Assembly (NCBI GenBank): GCA_016783865.1
Contig: JADHVS010000013.1
Coordinates: 1 to 40,811, forward strand
Direction: 5' to 3'
Length of the DNA stretch: 40,811 bases
Origin: Bacteroidales bacterium
GTDB taxonomy: Bacteria > Bacteroidota > Bacteroidia > Bacteroidales > SM23-62
Below are positions 22,065 to 31,079 of this stretch, in pieces. Numbering within the stretch: position 1 is the stretch's first letter; every line of letters begins with the position of its first letter. The notes below the pieces were generated by a model. That model had not been told where the DNA came from. It saw only the letters and a program-made list of their open reading frames with translations, and searched no databases. The position numbers and the translations under genes were made by a program.

Positions 22065-23606
22065 ATGCGATATATCGTATTGATTATCATTTCGTTAAAC
22101 ATTTTTTTCTCTTCATTCGGACAAGATACAATAAATCAGGATGGATTTCAACAATTTTTCTATCAAAGTGGTCAGCTGGCCAGTGAAGGAACCATGCGAC
22201 ACGGTCAACCCGACGGATATTGGAAATCCTATTACGAAAATGGCATTTTGAAATCTGAAGGGAACCGGACGAATTACAAATTGGACAGTGTATGGAAATT
22301 TTATAATTCGGAAGGCAAAGAGATATTGGAGATCACCTACCTGGATGGAAAACGAAACGGCTATAAGACCTCCTGGCTCGACCGGGAAACCATCAGGGAA
22401 CACTATATCAATGATATAAAAGAGGGCCCCACGCAATATTATCATCCTGATGGCTGGAAAAAACTGGAAATACCTTTTGTTAAAGGACTCGAACAGGGAA
22501 CAGGAAAAGAATACAACCAAAACGGAGAGATTATTACCATCACAGAATACAAAAAAGGTTTCATTGTTGAACGATTAAAGATCAACCGGAAAGATAAGTT
22601 CAACAGGAAACAGGGCAAATGGATAAGCTTCTGGGATAACGGAAAGATCCATCTTGAGGGAACCTATAAAAACGACAAGAAAAATGGCTACTTCAAGGAA
22701 TATTCAGAAAAAGGGGACCTACTAACCATTACTAAATATCTCGACGATGTAATTCAACCAGAGGCATTAGAGATCCAGAAACTGGAGGTGGAGAAAGAGT
22801 ATTACGCTGATGGTTCGGTAAAAGCAACACGACTATACAGGAACGGGATACTGGAGGGTATCTCCATTGAATTTTCACCGGAAGGAACCATTGTTTCTGC
22901 TACCGAATACCGGCACGGATCAGTGGCCGGGGAAGGCCTGGTGTTGGAAGACGGAAGCCGTACCGGCCACTGGAAAGAGTATTACTCAGGCGGATCATTG
23001 AAGGCCGAGGGAAACTATGACAACGGGAAGAAAACGGGAGCGTGGAAATATTACCATGTGAACGGAAAAATAGAACAAACAGGAGTGTATAACAAGGAAG
23101 GAAAACCGGAAGGAACATGGAGGTGGTATTACGACTCGGGACAACTTTTACGTGAGGAGAACTACTATCGGGGAAAAAAGGATGGCCTTTCAGAAGAGTA
23201 TGATGAAGAGGGAATTCTGATCGAACAGGGTGAATACCTCGATGGCCTTGAAGACGGACCATGGTTTCAGCTCATTGGTGATTTTTACCAGCGGGGCAGC
23301 TACAGGGATGGCTTGAGAACCGGCCTTTGGGTCTCCTATCAGCTCCACAAGGGAGAAAAAGGAACAGATAGCCTGGTGATTTTCAAAGGGGATTTTCTGG
23401 AGGACCTCCCCGACGGGAAACACTCCTATTACTGGGATAACGGAAAGGTCAGGGATGAAGGCACTTACGTCATTGGAAAAAAAGAGGGAGATTGGATAAA
23501 ATACAATTATGACGGAACACTTTTTTTAATCATCTCCTATATAAACGGGATAGAGACCCGTTACGACGGAGTCAGGATCAAACCACCTTTTGAACCGGAA
23601 GAATGA
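22065..23606 (+). CDS. Exported protein with YwqK/MORN_2-type repeats
   Basis: A 513-residue protein with a signal peptide (MRYIVLIIISLNIFFSSFGQ) and about 15 degenerate repeats of roughly 22-26 residues. Examples are YQSGQLASEGTMRHGQPDGY, YENGILKSEGNR, WDNGKIHLEGTYKNDKKNGY and YVNGKIEQTG-like HVNGKIEQTGVY. This is the MORN_2/YwqK repeat, often auto-annotated as a toxin-antitoxin antitoxin. The signal peptide and absence of a toxin gene argue against that here; a periplasmic or surface binding role is more likely. Its last four bases overlap the next start (ATGA). Confidence 0.85.
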   Translation: MRYIVLIIISLNIFFSSFGQDTINQDGFQQFFYQSGQLASEGTMRHGQPDGYWKSYYENGILKSEGNRTNYKLDSVWKFYNSEGKEILEITYLDGKRNGYKTSWLDRETIREHYINDIKEGPTQYYHPDGWKKLEIPFVKGLEQGTGKEYNQNGEIITITEYKKGFIVERLKINRKDKFNRKQGKWISFWDNGKIHLEGTYKNDKKNGYFKEYSEKGDLLTITKYLDDVIQPEALEIQKLEVEKEYYADGSVKATRLYRNGILEGISIEFSPEGTIVSATEYRHGSVAGEGLVLEDGSRTGHWKEYYSGGSLKAEGNYDNGKKTGAWKYYHVNGKIEQTGVYNKEGKPEGTWRWYYDSGQLLREENYYRGKKDGLSEEYDEEGILIEQGEYLDGLEDGPWFQLIGDFYQRGSYRDGLRTGLWVSYQLHKGEKGTDSLVIFKGDFLEDLPDGKHSYYWDNGKVRDEGTYVIGKKEGDWIKYNYDGTLFLIISYINGIETRYDGVRIKPPFEPEE

Positions 23607-24382
23607 AAGAGAGAAAACCACCCGCACGACCAACCAGAAAAAAAGTTAGCGATGCGGAACCAGAACAGGTCAGGTTAAATAAATACATTGCCAATGCTGG
23701 TGTTTGTTCCAGAAGAGAAGCGGATAAACTGATCAAATCCGGGGTTGTGAAAGTGAACGGGAAAGTGATCACAGAACTTGGAACGAAAATTTTACCAACA
23801 GACAAAGTTCAATTTGGCGACCAAACATTGCGCCTGGAGAAATCCCGGTACATCCTCCTGAATAAACCCAAAGGCTTCATTACCACTGTTGAGGATCCGC
23901 AGAAACGAAACACGGTGATGGCCCTGATCCGGGAAGCTTGCCCGGAACGCGTTTACCCGGTAGGAAGACTCGACCGGAACACCACCGGCCTCCTTCTTTT
24001 TACCAATGACGGGATGATTGCCAAAAAACTGACCCACCCACGCTATGGGATCAAAAAAATTTACCACGTAGTGTTGGATCAGCCCCTGACCAGGGCAGAC
24101 CTGCAAACCATTGCTGACGGTATTGAACTTGACGATGGATTTATCAAGGTCAACACCATCGAATACATTACTGATGGAAAGGATAAAAGGGAAATAGGCC
24201 TTGAACTACATTCCGGAAAGAACAGAATTGTGAGAAGGCTCTTTGAAAAACTGGGCTACAAAGTGGAGAAACTTGATCGTGTCTATTTTGCCGGATTGAC
24301 GAAGAAAAACCTCCCGAGGGGAAAATGGCGTTTCCTGGAAGAGAAAGAGATCAACATGTTGAAAATGATCAGTTCAAAATAA
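23603..24382 (+). CDS. rluB: 23S rRNA pseudouridine synthase, RsuA/RluB family
   Basis: A 259-residue enzyme with an N-terminal S4 RNA-binding domain (residues 24-75; VRLNKYIANAGVCSRREADKL cut short here) and a RsuA/RluB catalytic domain. The signature PVGRLDRNTTGLLLFTNDG contains the catalytic Asp124. Relatives modify 23S (RluB/E/F) or 16S rRNA (RsuA); RluB is most likely from overall similarity, without proof of the target uridine. The gene overlaps its upstream neighbour by 4 bp and the downstream response-regulator start by one base. Confidence 0.9.
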   Translation: MKERKPPARPTRKKVSDAEPEQVRLNKYIANAGVCSRREADKLIKSGVVKVNGKVITELGTKILPTDKVQFGDQTLRLEKSRYILLNKPKGFITTVEDPQKRNTVMALIREACPERVYPVGRLDRNTTGLLLFTNDGMIAKKLTHPRYGIKKIYHVVLDQPLTRADLQTIADGIELDDGFIKVNTIEYITDGKDKREIGLELHSGKNRIVRRLFEKLGYKVEKLDRVYFAGLTKKNLPRGKWRFLEEKEINMLKMISSK

Positions 24383-25239
24383 TGAGAGAGCCCACTACGG
24401 TCTTCATTGTTGAAGATGAAATGTTGATCGCAGCCTGCCTGAAGGACCAACTTCTGGAATCGGGATTTAAAATTCTGGGCAGCTCCACCCGGGGAGATAA
24501 AAGCATTGAAGCGATCCGGAAACTGAAAGAAGAAGGCCGGGAACCCGACATCGTACTGATGGATATCAACCTCAGAGGAGAACTGAACGGAATTGATACC
24601 GCCCGGTTGATTACAAAACAATTTCAGTGTGCCATCATCTTCCTCACCGGCCAGAGCTCCAGAGAGGTTTACGAACAATCGTTTTTTATCAAACCCTTCG
24701 GATATGTATTGAAGCCCTATGATGTTGAACAGATGGTCATGACCATTGAAATAGCAGCCTATCAACGGAAACTGGAAATCGAAAACAAAAAGATCCGGGA
24801 AAAGCTGGAAAAACTCCTCACAGAAAAAATGAAAGAGAACGAAGAGCTCCTGGAACTTTATGAAACGATCATTGATAACACCCTCATAGGCATCTGGGTA
24901 TTGCAGGACGAAAAAGTGGTGTTTTCCAACAACACCATCGCAACCATGTTCGGGTATTCACCGGAAGAGATCAAAACTTTTCGTGAACAGGAGCTCCTGG
25001 GATTGCTGCACCCGGACGATCAAAACCGGCTGCTTGACCTGGCCGGAAAGCGACTGGAGGGCGACATGCCACCCCAACACACCACCTTCAGGATCATCAG
25101 GAAAGACGGAAAGGTTCGCTGGATGAAGGCCTTCTTCAAGCGGATCCAGTACCAGGGAAAACCAGCCCTTCATCAAGCCTACTTAGATATCACAGAATAT
25201 GTAAATTTTAATCCAAATACAAACCATCAAACCAGATGA
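24382..25239 (+). CDS. Response regulator with REC and PAS domains
   Basis: A 285-residue protein. The REC domain (residues 5-125) has the acidic pair Glu11-Asp12, phospho-acceptor Asp61 (IVLMDINLRG), Thr89 and Lys111. A coiled coil (about 126-160; many Lys/Glu) leads to a PAS domain (162-275; NTLIGIWVLQDEKVVFSNN, MFGYSPEEI, IIRKDGKVRW). There is no DNA-binding, GGDEF or kinase output domain, so it may signal by protein interaction. An ATG at 24325 inside rluB is possible, but the ATG at 24382 overlaps the rluB stop as TAATG and starts the REC domain properly. No sensor kinase gene is nearby. Confidence 0.9.
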   Translation: MREPTTVFIVEDEMLIAACLKDQLLESGFKILGSSTRGDKSIEAIRKLKEEGREPDIVLMDINLRGELNGIDTARLITKQFQCAIIFLTGQSSREVYEQSFFIKPFGYVLKPYDVEQMVMTIEIAAYQRKLEIENKKIREKLEKLLTEKMKENEELLELYETIIDNTLIGIWVLQDEKVVFSNNTIATMFGYSPEEIKTFREQELLGLLHPDDQNRLLDLAGKRLEGDMPPQHTTFRIIRKDGKVRWMKAFFKRIQYQGKPALHQAYLDITEYVNFNPNTNHQTR

Positions 25240-27194
25240 AAAAACATAGTTTAATACTTCTGCTCCAAGTCGTTACAATATGTTCGATGGCGGGCGATCC
25301 GGTCAGGGAGCTGATAAACAATGCCGGTGATGCCAACACGTTTCCCAAAGATGACCTGCTGGTTGTCTTCGATAGCACACTAACCGATGTCAAAGAGAAC
25401 GGATTAACGTATGTAACAAACCACGTACTGTACAAGATTCTCACAACCACAGGGGCAAAGGAACTGAATGTACTCACTTTTAACTACGATCCCCAATCAG
25501 CTTTTGTGGAAATTAAGAGGGTCACTGTATATAAAAAAGATGGGCAAACCATTGATCTTGATCTGAATACAGTAATGGACTACCCCGCGCCTGCCAGGGC
25601 AATATACTGGGGAGCCAGGGAAAAGATGATTGAAATAGGGCGCCTCGAATCCGGAGACGCGGTAGAGGTGCGGATGTTCCGGAAAGGATTTACCTATGCA
25701 TTACTGCAGCAGGATGAAGAGGAGCGGTACATTCCCCCTATGCGGGGACATTTCTATGATATCGTGGAGTTTTTTGGTCCGAATCCGGTCAACCTGAAAG
25801 TCTACCAGGTAATGGTACCGAAAGAGAAACTACTTCAGTTTGAATTTTATAATGGGGAAGCACAGGTTTCCGGATGGCTCAAGGGAAACAAACTTGTCTA
25901 TTCTTTCTCTAAAACCAATATGCGACCGATCAAAAGAGAACAAAGAATGGTTGCCCTCTCGGATGTAGCCCCAAAACTTCTCCTCTCCACAAGCCCCGAC
26001 TGGTATGCCAAATCAACCTGGTTTTTTAAGGTTAATGAGGATTTCGGAAGTTTTGAGTCAACCCCTGAGATCAAAGCCAAAGTGGATGAAATTTTAAAGC
26101 AAGCGAAAACAGAAACTGACTCTATCTCCCTGCTAACTCACTGGTGTGCCGATGAGATCCGTTATTCCGGTATCTCCATGGGAGAGGGAGAGGGATTCAC
26201 ACTTCACAAAGGAGGGATGACGTTCACCGATCGATGTGGAGTCTGCAAAGACAAAGCAGGGATGCTGATCACGATGTTACGGGCAGCGGGATTTGAATCC
26301 TACCCGGCGATGACCATGGCAGGATCACGCATTGATTATATTCCGGCCGACCAGTTTAACCATTGTGTGACTATAGTTAAACTAAGCGACGGCCAATACC
26401 ACCTTCTCGACCCAACCTGGGTACCGTTCCTTCGGGAACTCTGGTCCAGCGCAGAACAGCAGCAGCAGTACCTGATGGGAGTTCCCGAAGGAGCCGACCT
26501 GGCTACCACCCCCCTCTCTCCACCTGAAAATCACTACATTAAAGTTACCTCCAATGCCGAGTTGCTTGCTAACGGGACATTGACGGGAACCATGGTCATA
26601 ACAGCGGAAGGACAATCTGACGGTTCGGTCCGGGGATACTTTAAAAACTCCAGCAAAACGGAGTGGAACCGGAATATCGAACGGGAATTTCTCCGGATCC
26701 ACCCCAGGGTAACCATCACCAAACTGGAATATGGCGATCCGATGGATTACCTCGCAGGGCCGATCAGGATTGAAATTGGCTATGCGATCCCGGATTATGC
26801 GATAGTTTCGGGAAGCACACTCTTTTTCAAACCGTTGATGGCAGCCCAGCTATTTCGATCAGCACAATCGCATCTTTATTTCGACACCGACCTGGATACA
26901 CGGGAATTCGCTTTTCGCGACCGCTGCTCACGACAGGTTAACGTGCTGGAAAACATCCGGATTCCCGCTTTGAAACAGGCTGTGCGGATCCCGGAACCGG
27001 TTGATGAGGAGGGAACCGTTGCCTCCATTTACGGCGGATATACCCTTCAGGGTGAAATACTCTCTTTTCAGGAAAAGATCACCCTGGGAAAAAGAATTTA
27101 CGAACCCGGAGAATGGCCTCAGTACAGAGCTGTTGTAGCGGCTCAGAACCGGTTCGCAAAAGAGAATGTCGTCATAGAACTAATAAGTGAATAA
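25236..27194 (+). CDS. Exported DUF3857 / transglutaminase-like protein, triad intact
   Basis: A 652-residue exported protein: signal peptide (KKHSLILLLQVVTICSMAG), DUF3857 domain (about 45-230), transglutaminase-like core (about 290-400) and a C-terminal beta-rich part. The papain-like triad is visible: Cys337 in CGVCKDKAGML, His376 in FNHCVTIV and Asp392 in LLDPTW. Such proteins are common in Bacteroidota but their substrates are unknown; cleavage or crosslinking of peptides or envelope polymers is possible. It overlaps the REC-PAS gene by 4 bp and is followed by a paralogue. Confidence 0.88.
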   Translation: MKKHSLILLLQVVTICSMAGDPVRELINNAGDANTFPKDDLLVVFDSTLTDVKENGLTYVTNHVLYKILTTTGAKELNVLTFNYDPQSAFVEIKRVTVYKKDGQTIDLDLNTVMDYPAPARAIYWGAREKMIEIGRLESGDAVEVRMFRKGFTYALLQQDEEERYIPPMRGHFYDIVEFFGPNPVNLKVYQVMVPKEKLLQFEFYNGEAQVSGWLKGNKLVYSFSKTNMRPIKREQRMVALSDVAPKLLLSTSPDWYAKSTWFFKVNEDFGSFESTPEIKAKVDEILKQAKTETDSISLLTHWCADEIRYSGISMGEGEGFTLHKGGMTFTDRCGVCKDKAGMLITMLRAAGFESYPAMTMAGSRIDYIPADQFNHCVTIVKLSDGQYHLLDPTWVPFLRELWSSAEQQQQYLMGVPEGADLATTPLSPPENHYIKVTSNAELLANGTLTGTMVITAEGQSDGSVRGYFKNSSKTEWNRNIEREFLRIHPRVTITKLEYGDPMDYLAGPIRIEIGYAIPDYAIVSGSTLFFKPLMAAQLFRSAQSHLYFDTDLDTREFAFRDRCSRQVNVLENIRIPALKQAVRIPEPVDEEGTVASIYGGYTLQGEILSFQEKITLGKRIYEPGEWPQYRAVVAAQNRFAKENVVIELISE

Positions 27195-27210
27195 ACAAAT
27201 CCCTAAAAAC

Positions 27211-29043
27211 ATGACCATGAAACGATTCCTCATACTTTTCTCTATATCTCTTTTAATCAGTCTGTTATTTGAGGCCGTTGCGCAGGAAGAGAACCATGAT
27301 GCGGTTTTCCTTTCCGTCACAATAGAATATACACTGCATGGTGACGGAACCATGGATTACCGGTATGCCAAACAACTGAAACTTCAGAACTATCGCTCGT
27401 TTCACAGGCTATACGGAGAAACGTTTGTCGTTTATAACCCAGCATTCCAGAAGCTGGAGATAAACGAGGCATATACCATCATGGCCGATGGGAAGAAGGT
27501 GATGACCCCCGGCAATGCATTCAATGAAGTGCTTCCAAGGGTTGCCTCACATGCCCCGGCTTTCAACGGATTACGCGAAATGGTGATCACGCATACTGGT
27601 CTGGAGATCGGAGCCACAATAGTTCTCGATTACACAGTCAGGACAGCCAGCGGATTCTTTCCTGCTTTTATGGGAAGCAACTTATTTGCTGAAACTCAGC
27701 CAGTGAAATCGATGACAGTTATCGTCCGCACACCTGCAGACCAGCCATTGTTTTACCACCTGTTCAACAGCGACACAAAACCTTCTGAGAAAACAGAAAA
27801 CGGATACCGGGTTTATACCTGGACGATGACCAACCTCCCGGCCATCCCCCACGAACCCTATCAACCGGATGAATCCGGAATTTACCCGGCCCTGGTATTC
27901 AGCTCCCTGGACTGTTATCAATCCCTGGTTGACTTTTATATGCAACAGGAAGCTTTCCGGTATCAAACGACTCCCACCATGAAAGAGTTTGTTGCTGATC
28001 TTGAATCCGGGAATAAAGAGAAAAAAGAACTGGTATTTGCAATCCAGGAAAGTGTTGTGAAAGATCTGAATCTCTTCAGCATTCCGGATGAGTACACAGG
28101 GTATCGACTCAGAACACCTGCCCGGGTTTGGAACAGCAATGGAGGGACAACAGCCGAGAAAGCGGTTTTGATGACTACCTTGCTTAAGCAGGCGGGCCTC
28201 CAGGCTGATCCGGTCCTTCAATTCAACGGAAATGTGTTTGATGAAACTGTAGGCACACTAACTACTCTTGATGATTGGATTGTAAGGGTAGAGGCCCCGG
28301 TTTTAGGCGAAACATATCTATCTGTAAAACAGGCGAATGCATTTGATATGACACAGCTGGAACCACCACAGGTTTTACTGGTGCTGAAAGAGAACAGCGC
28401 CTTTGACTTGGTTCGACCAACGGTGAACGCCACCGGTCTGAACCTGAAGGGAGTATTTATACTGGACACAAACATGACCCTTTCCGGCGAACTCACCGGA
28501 TCTGTAACGGAAGCAGCCAATCCTTTTCTGGCTTTGATCCGGAGCGAGAAAAAACTCAAATCCTATCTCCGGGGTTTATTGGCTTCAACGGAGTTCAAGG
28601 ATATCGTTTTATCCAGTATAACAACAAACACGAGCTCCTTTTCCTGTTCCGCGAACAAGAAAAATGCATTGGAAAGAGATTCGGATTTTTATCTCCTTTC
28701 TCTTCCATACATCAGCACAGGCATTGATAGCTGGAGTATTCGGGAATTGGTCGCACAGCGCGATAATCCGGTTGAGATTCCGTATCCTGTCGAAGAGAGC
28801 TATGACCTGACCATTGCCATTCCGGAAAATCTGAAACTGGTATCGGGAGAGCAGGAGATCCGGATCAAGAATGCAGCAGGGTCACTTCTTTACCTGGTGA
28901 AGGAAAAAGGGAATATGCTCCAGATCAGGAAAGAGCTTGCGATCGACAAGAAGATCATAGAAACACCTGACTATGAAGCATTCAAGGAACTAATGGACAC
29001 CTGGAATCTACCACAAACCAACGAACTTATTTTCCGGAAGTAA
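27211..29043 (+). CDS. Exported DUF3857 / transglutaminase-like protein, catalytic Cys lost
   Basis: A paralogue of the preceding gene, about 610 residues, with a signal peptide (MKRFLILFSISLLISLLFEA) and a DUF3857 domain (VEYTLHGDGT-like IEYTLHGDGTMDYRY). The transglutaminase region reads WNSNGGTTAEKAVLMTTLLK where active members have a Cys before EKA, so it appears inactive. Its C-terminal half diverges from its neighbour. A GTG at 27187 is open but ATGs at 27211 or 27217 give a proper signal peptide. The gene ends one base before the dnaG stop on the other strand. It may bind substrate or partner the active paralogue. Confidence 0.82.
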   Translation: MTMKRFLILFSISLLISLLFEAVAQEENHDAVFLSVTIEYTLHGDGTMDYRYAKQLKLQNYRSFHRLYGETFVVYNPAFQKLEINEAYTIMADGKKVMTPGNAFNEVLPRVASHAPAFNGLREMVITHTGLEIGATIVLDYTVRTASGFFPAFMGSNLFAETQPVKSMTVIVRTPADQPLFYHLFNSDTKPSEKTENGYRVYTWTMTNLPAIPHEPYQPDESGIYPALVFSSLDCYQSLVDFYMQQEAFRYQTTPTMKEFVADLESGNKEKKELVFAIQESVVKDLNLFSIPDEYTGYRLRTPARVWNSNGGTTAEKAVLMTTLLKQAGLQADPVLQFNGNVFDETVGTLTTLDDWIVRVEAPVLGETYLSVKQANAFDMTQLEPPQVLLVLKENSAFDLVRPTVNATGLNLKGVFILDTNMTLSGELTGSVTEAANPFLALIRSEKKLKSYLRGLLASTEFKDIVLSSITTNTSSFSCSANKKNALERDSDFYLLSLPYISTGIDSWSIRELVAQRDNPVEIPYPVEESYDLTIAIPENLKLVSGEQEIRIKNAAGSLLYLVKEKGNMLQIRKELAIDKKIIETPDYEAFKELMDTWNLPQTNELIFRK

Positions 29044-30993
29044 TTACTTGGTAATAATCCTTCCGAGTTTTTTGTTGATCTGAATATTACTGGCCTTCAG
29101 ATTTCTGAGCTCTGAAAGGAGCAGCTCTACCTCTTTTGGATCAGCGGTCTCCTGCATCTCTTTCTGTTTGGCCGTGATGATCTTATCCAGCTTTTTCACT
29201 TTAAAGGAGAGCATGGAAGAAATAATCAACTCTTTGATGTGTTTTGGCTCTTCCTCGACGATGATGCTTTTCTTCTCCCAATTTTCACTCAGCTCATATT
29301 GCGATACCATCAGGTCGATAGCAGTATGGGCAATCTCGGGATCGGCATGGAGTTTAAAATAGGTGTCATCGGGTACCTCATCCCGTTCACGGGCCGCCAC
29401 AAATTCGGCAAAAATGCGACCATACAGTGCACTTTCAAATTCTAGATCATCACGCAAAATGTCAACCACGATAAAATCGGCTACCCGCATCGAAAACGGA
29501 ACCTCCCGGCCATCTTCATCTATCTTTTGTAAAGTAATTGATTCCCGCCCATACAGCAATAGTTGCCTGATCAGCTCACGCTCCTGGTATTCGTCGGAAA
29601 TGAGATCGATCTCTTCCTGGGAGGGAGCGGTAGTCTCTTCCAGCCAGCCGACCTCTTCAGGTCTCTCCACCTCGGGGATCCTCTTTTTCAGTTTATTCCG
29701 AAGGATCTTCCGGACCTCATTCATCAGCACCTGTTCCGGAACGTTCATCAGGGCCGAACACTCTTTGATATAGAGAGTCCGGCTAATTCCGTCAGGAATC
29801 AGGCTGATGGTGTTTACAATCTCTTTGATCAGGCCTGCTTTTTTGATCGGGTCACCCTTGGTCTCTTCAAGTAGCAGCTTGGTTTTGAACAGGATAAAGT
29901 TATCGGCTCGCTTATTGATGAACTCTTCCACTTCGGAAGGATGATGATTTCGTACGTAGGAATCCGGATCTTCCCCATCGGGAAACAGGACAATTTTTAC
30001 ATCCATCCCCTCTTCCACGATCATGTCGATCCCGCGAAAAGATGCCTTGATCCCGGCCGGATCACCATCGTAAAGAATGGTGACCTGTTTGGTATACCGA
30101 AGGATCATCCGGATCTGATCATGGGTAAGCGAAGTTCCCGACGAAGCCACAACATTTTCAATCCCCGCCTGGTGAAGCGAGATTACATCGGTGTACCCTT
30201 CCACCAGGTAGCAGTTGTCTTTTGAGGTGATGGCATTACGGGAAAAATAGATCCCATAGAGGGATTTACTTTTATTATAAACCTCTGATTCAGGAGAGTT
30301 TACGTATTTTGGACGATTTTTCTCAGATGTCAGGATCCGGCCGCCAAAACCAATCACCTTGCCGGAAACGCTGTGTATCGGGAAGATCACCCGGGAATGG
30401 AAACGGTCATAGGCACGCTCCTCTTTCTGAAGGGTCATTCCGCTCTTCACAAGGGCTTCCAGCTTATACCCCTGTTCTCTTGCATGCTCGGTAAAGGCGT
30501 CCCATGTTGAGGGGCTGTATCCCAGCTGGAATTTCCGGATGATATCATCACGGATCCCTCTCTCTTTCAGGTAGCTGAGCCCAATGGCTTTGCCCTCTTC
30601 CGTACCGTGAAGGGTTTTTTCGAAATAATCCCGGGCAAACTGGTTCAGGTTGAAAAGGGCCTCACGCTCACTGAGCTGCTCCTGCATCTCTGTCGTCAGA
30701 ACCTCTTCTTCAATTTCGATCTGGTATTTGTTAGCCAGGTAACGTAGCGCTTCGGGATAGGTGAAATGTTCGTGTTCCATCACGAAACTGACCCCGCTTC
30801 CGGCCTTACCACAACCAAAGCACTTATAGATCCCTTTGGCAGGCGAGACTGTAAAAGAGGGAGTTTTCTCATTATGGAAAGGACACAATCCGATCATGTT
30901 GGCACCCCTTCGCCGGAGCGTAACAAAATCACCAATTACCTCCTCAATCCGGATGGCGGAAATGATATTATCGATTGTATCCCGTGAAATCAT
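29044..30993 (-). CDS. dnaG: DNA primase
   Basis: A 649-residue primase that makes RNA primers for replication. The N-terminal zinc domain has Cys37, His40, Cys58 and Cys61 (LCPFHNEKTPSFTVSP ... YKCFGCGKAGSG). The catalytic TOPRIM domain includes LVEGYTDVISLHQAG and ILYDGDPAGIKAS. A helicase-interacting C-terminal region follows. The gene stop directly abuts the stop of the converging DUF3857 gene. A perfect -7 element lies upstream of the ATG at 30993. Confidence 0.96.
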   Translation of the reverse strand: MISRDTIDNIISAIRIEEVIGDFVTLRRRGANMIGLCPFHNEKTPSFTVSPAKGIYKCFGCGKAGSGVSFVMEHEHFTYPEALRYLANKYQIEIEEEVLTTEMQEQLSEREALFNLNQFARDYFEKTLHGTEEGKAIGLSYLKERGIRDDIIRKFQLGYSPSTWDAFTEHAREQGYKLEALVKSGMTLQKEERAYDRFHSRVIFPIHSVSGKVIGFGGRILTSEKNRPKYVNSPESEVYNKSKSLYGIYFSRNAITSKDNCYLVEGYTDVISLHQAGIENVVASSGTSLTHDQIRMILRYTKQVTILYDGDPAGIKASFRGIDMIVEEGMDVKIVLFPDGEDPDSYVRNHHPSEVEEFINKRADNFILFKTKLLLEETKGDPIKKAGLIKEIVNTISLIPDGISRTLYIKECSALMNVPEQVLMNEVRKILRNKLKKRIPEVERPEEVGWLEETTAPSQEEIDLISDEYQERELIRQLLLYGRESITLQKIDEDGREVPFSMRVADFIVVDILRDDLEFESALYGRIFAEFVAARERDEVPDDTYFKLHADPEIAHTAIDLMVSQYELSENWEKKSIIVEEEPKHIKELIISSMLSFKVKKLDKIITAKQKEMQETADPKEVELLLSELRNLKASNIQINKKLGRIITK

Positions 30994-31013
30994 ACCAAGC
31001 GGTTACCCTGAAG

Positions 31014-31021
31014 CAAAAATA
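31014..31021 (-). promoter_or_regulatory. -7 promoter element for dnaG
   Basis: The minus strand reads TATTTTTG, matching TAnnTTTG perfectly, about 20 bp before the dnaG ATG. The leader would be about 15 nt. Confidence 0.6.
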
Positions 31022-31079
31022 CGAAAAAGAGGGATCATTTTTTTGTATTTTTATCCACAAACGGATCAATACATCCAGC

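Noticed and set aside
22065..23606. YwqK repeat protein as a toxin-antitoxin antitoxin
   Set aside because: It has a signal peptide and no adjacent toxin gene; the name reflects repeat type only.
31051..31059. Perfect DnaA box TTATCCACA between dnaG and the polyferredoxin gene
   Set aside because: Single box overlapping a promoter-like sequence; no cluster or AT-rich unwinding region, so not proposed as an origin.
30975..31079. 35-residue N-terminal extension of the polyferredoxin
   Set aside because: It overlaps the dnaG start region and promoters on both strands, and family members begin near the first membrane helix.
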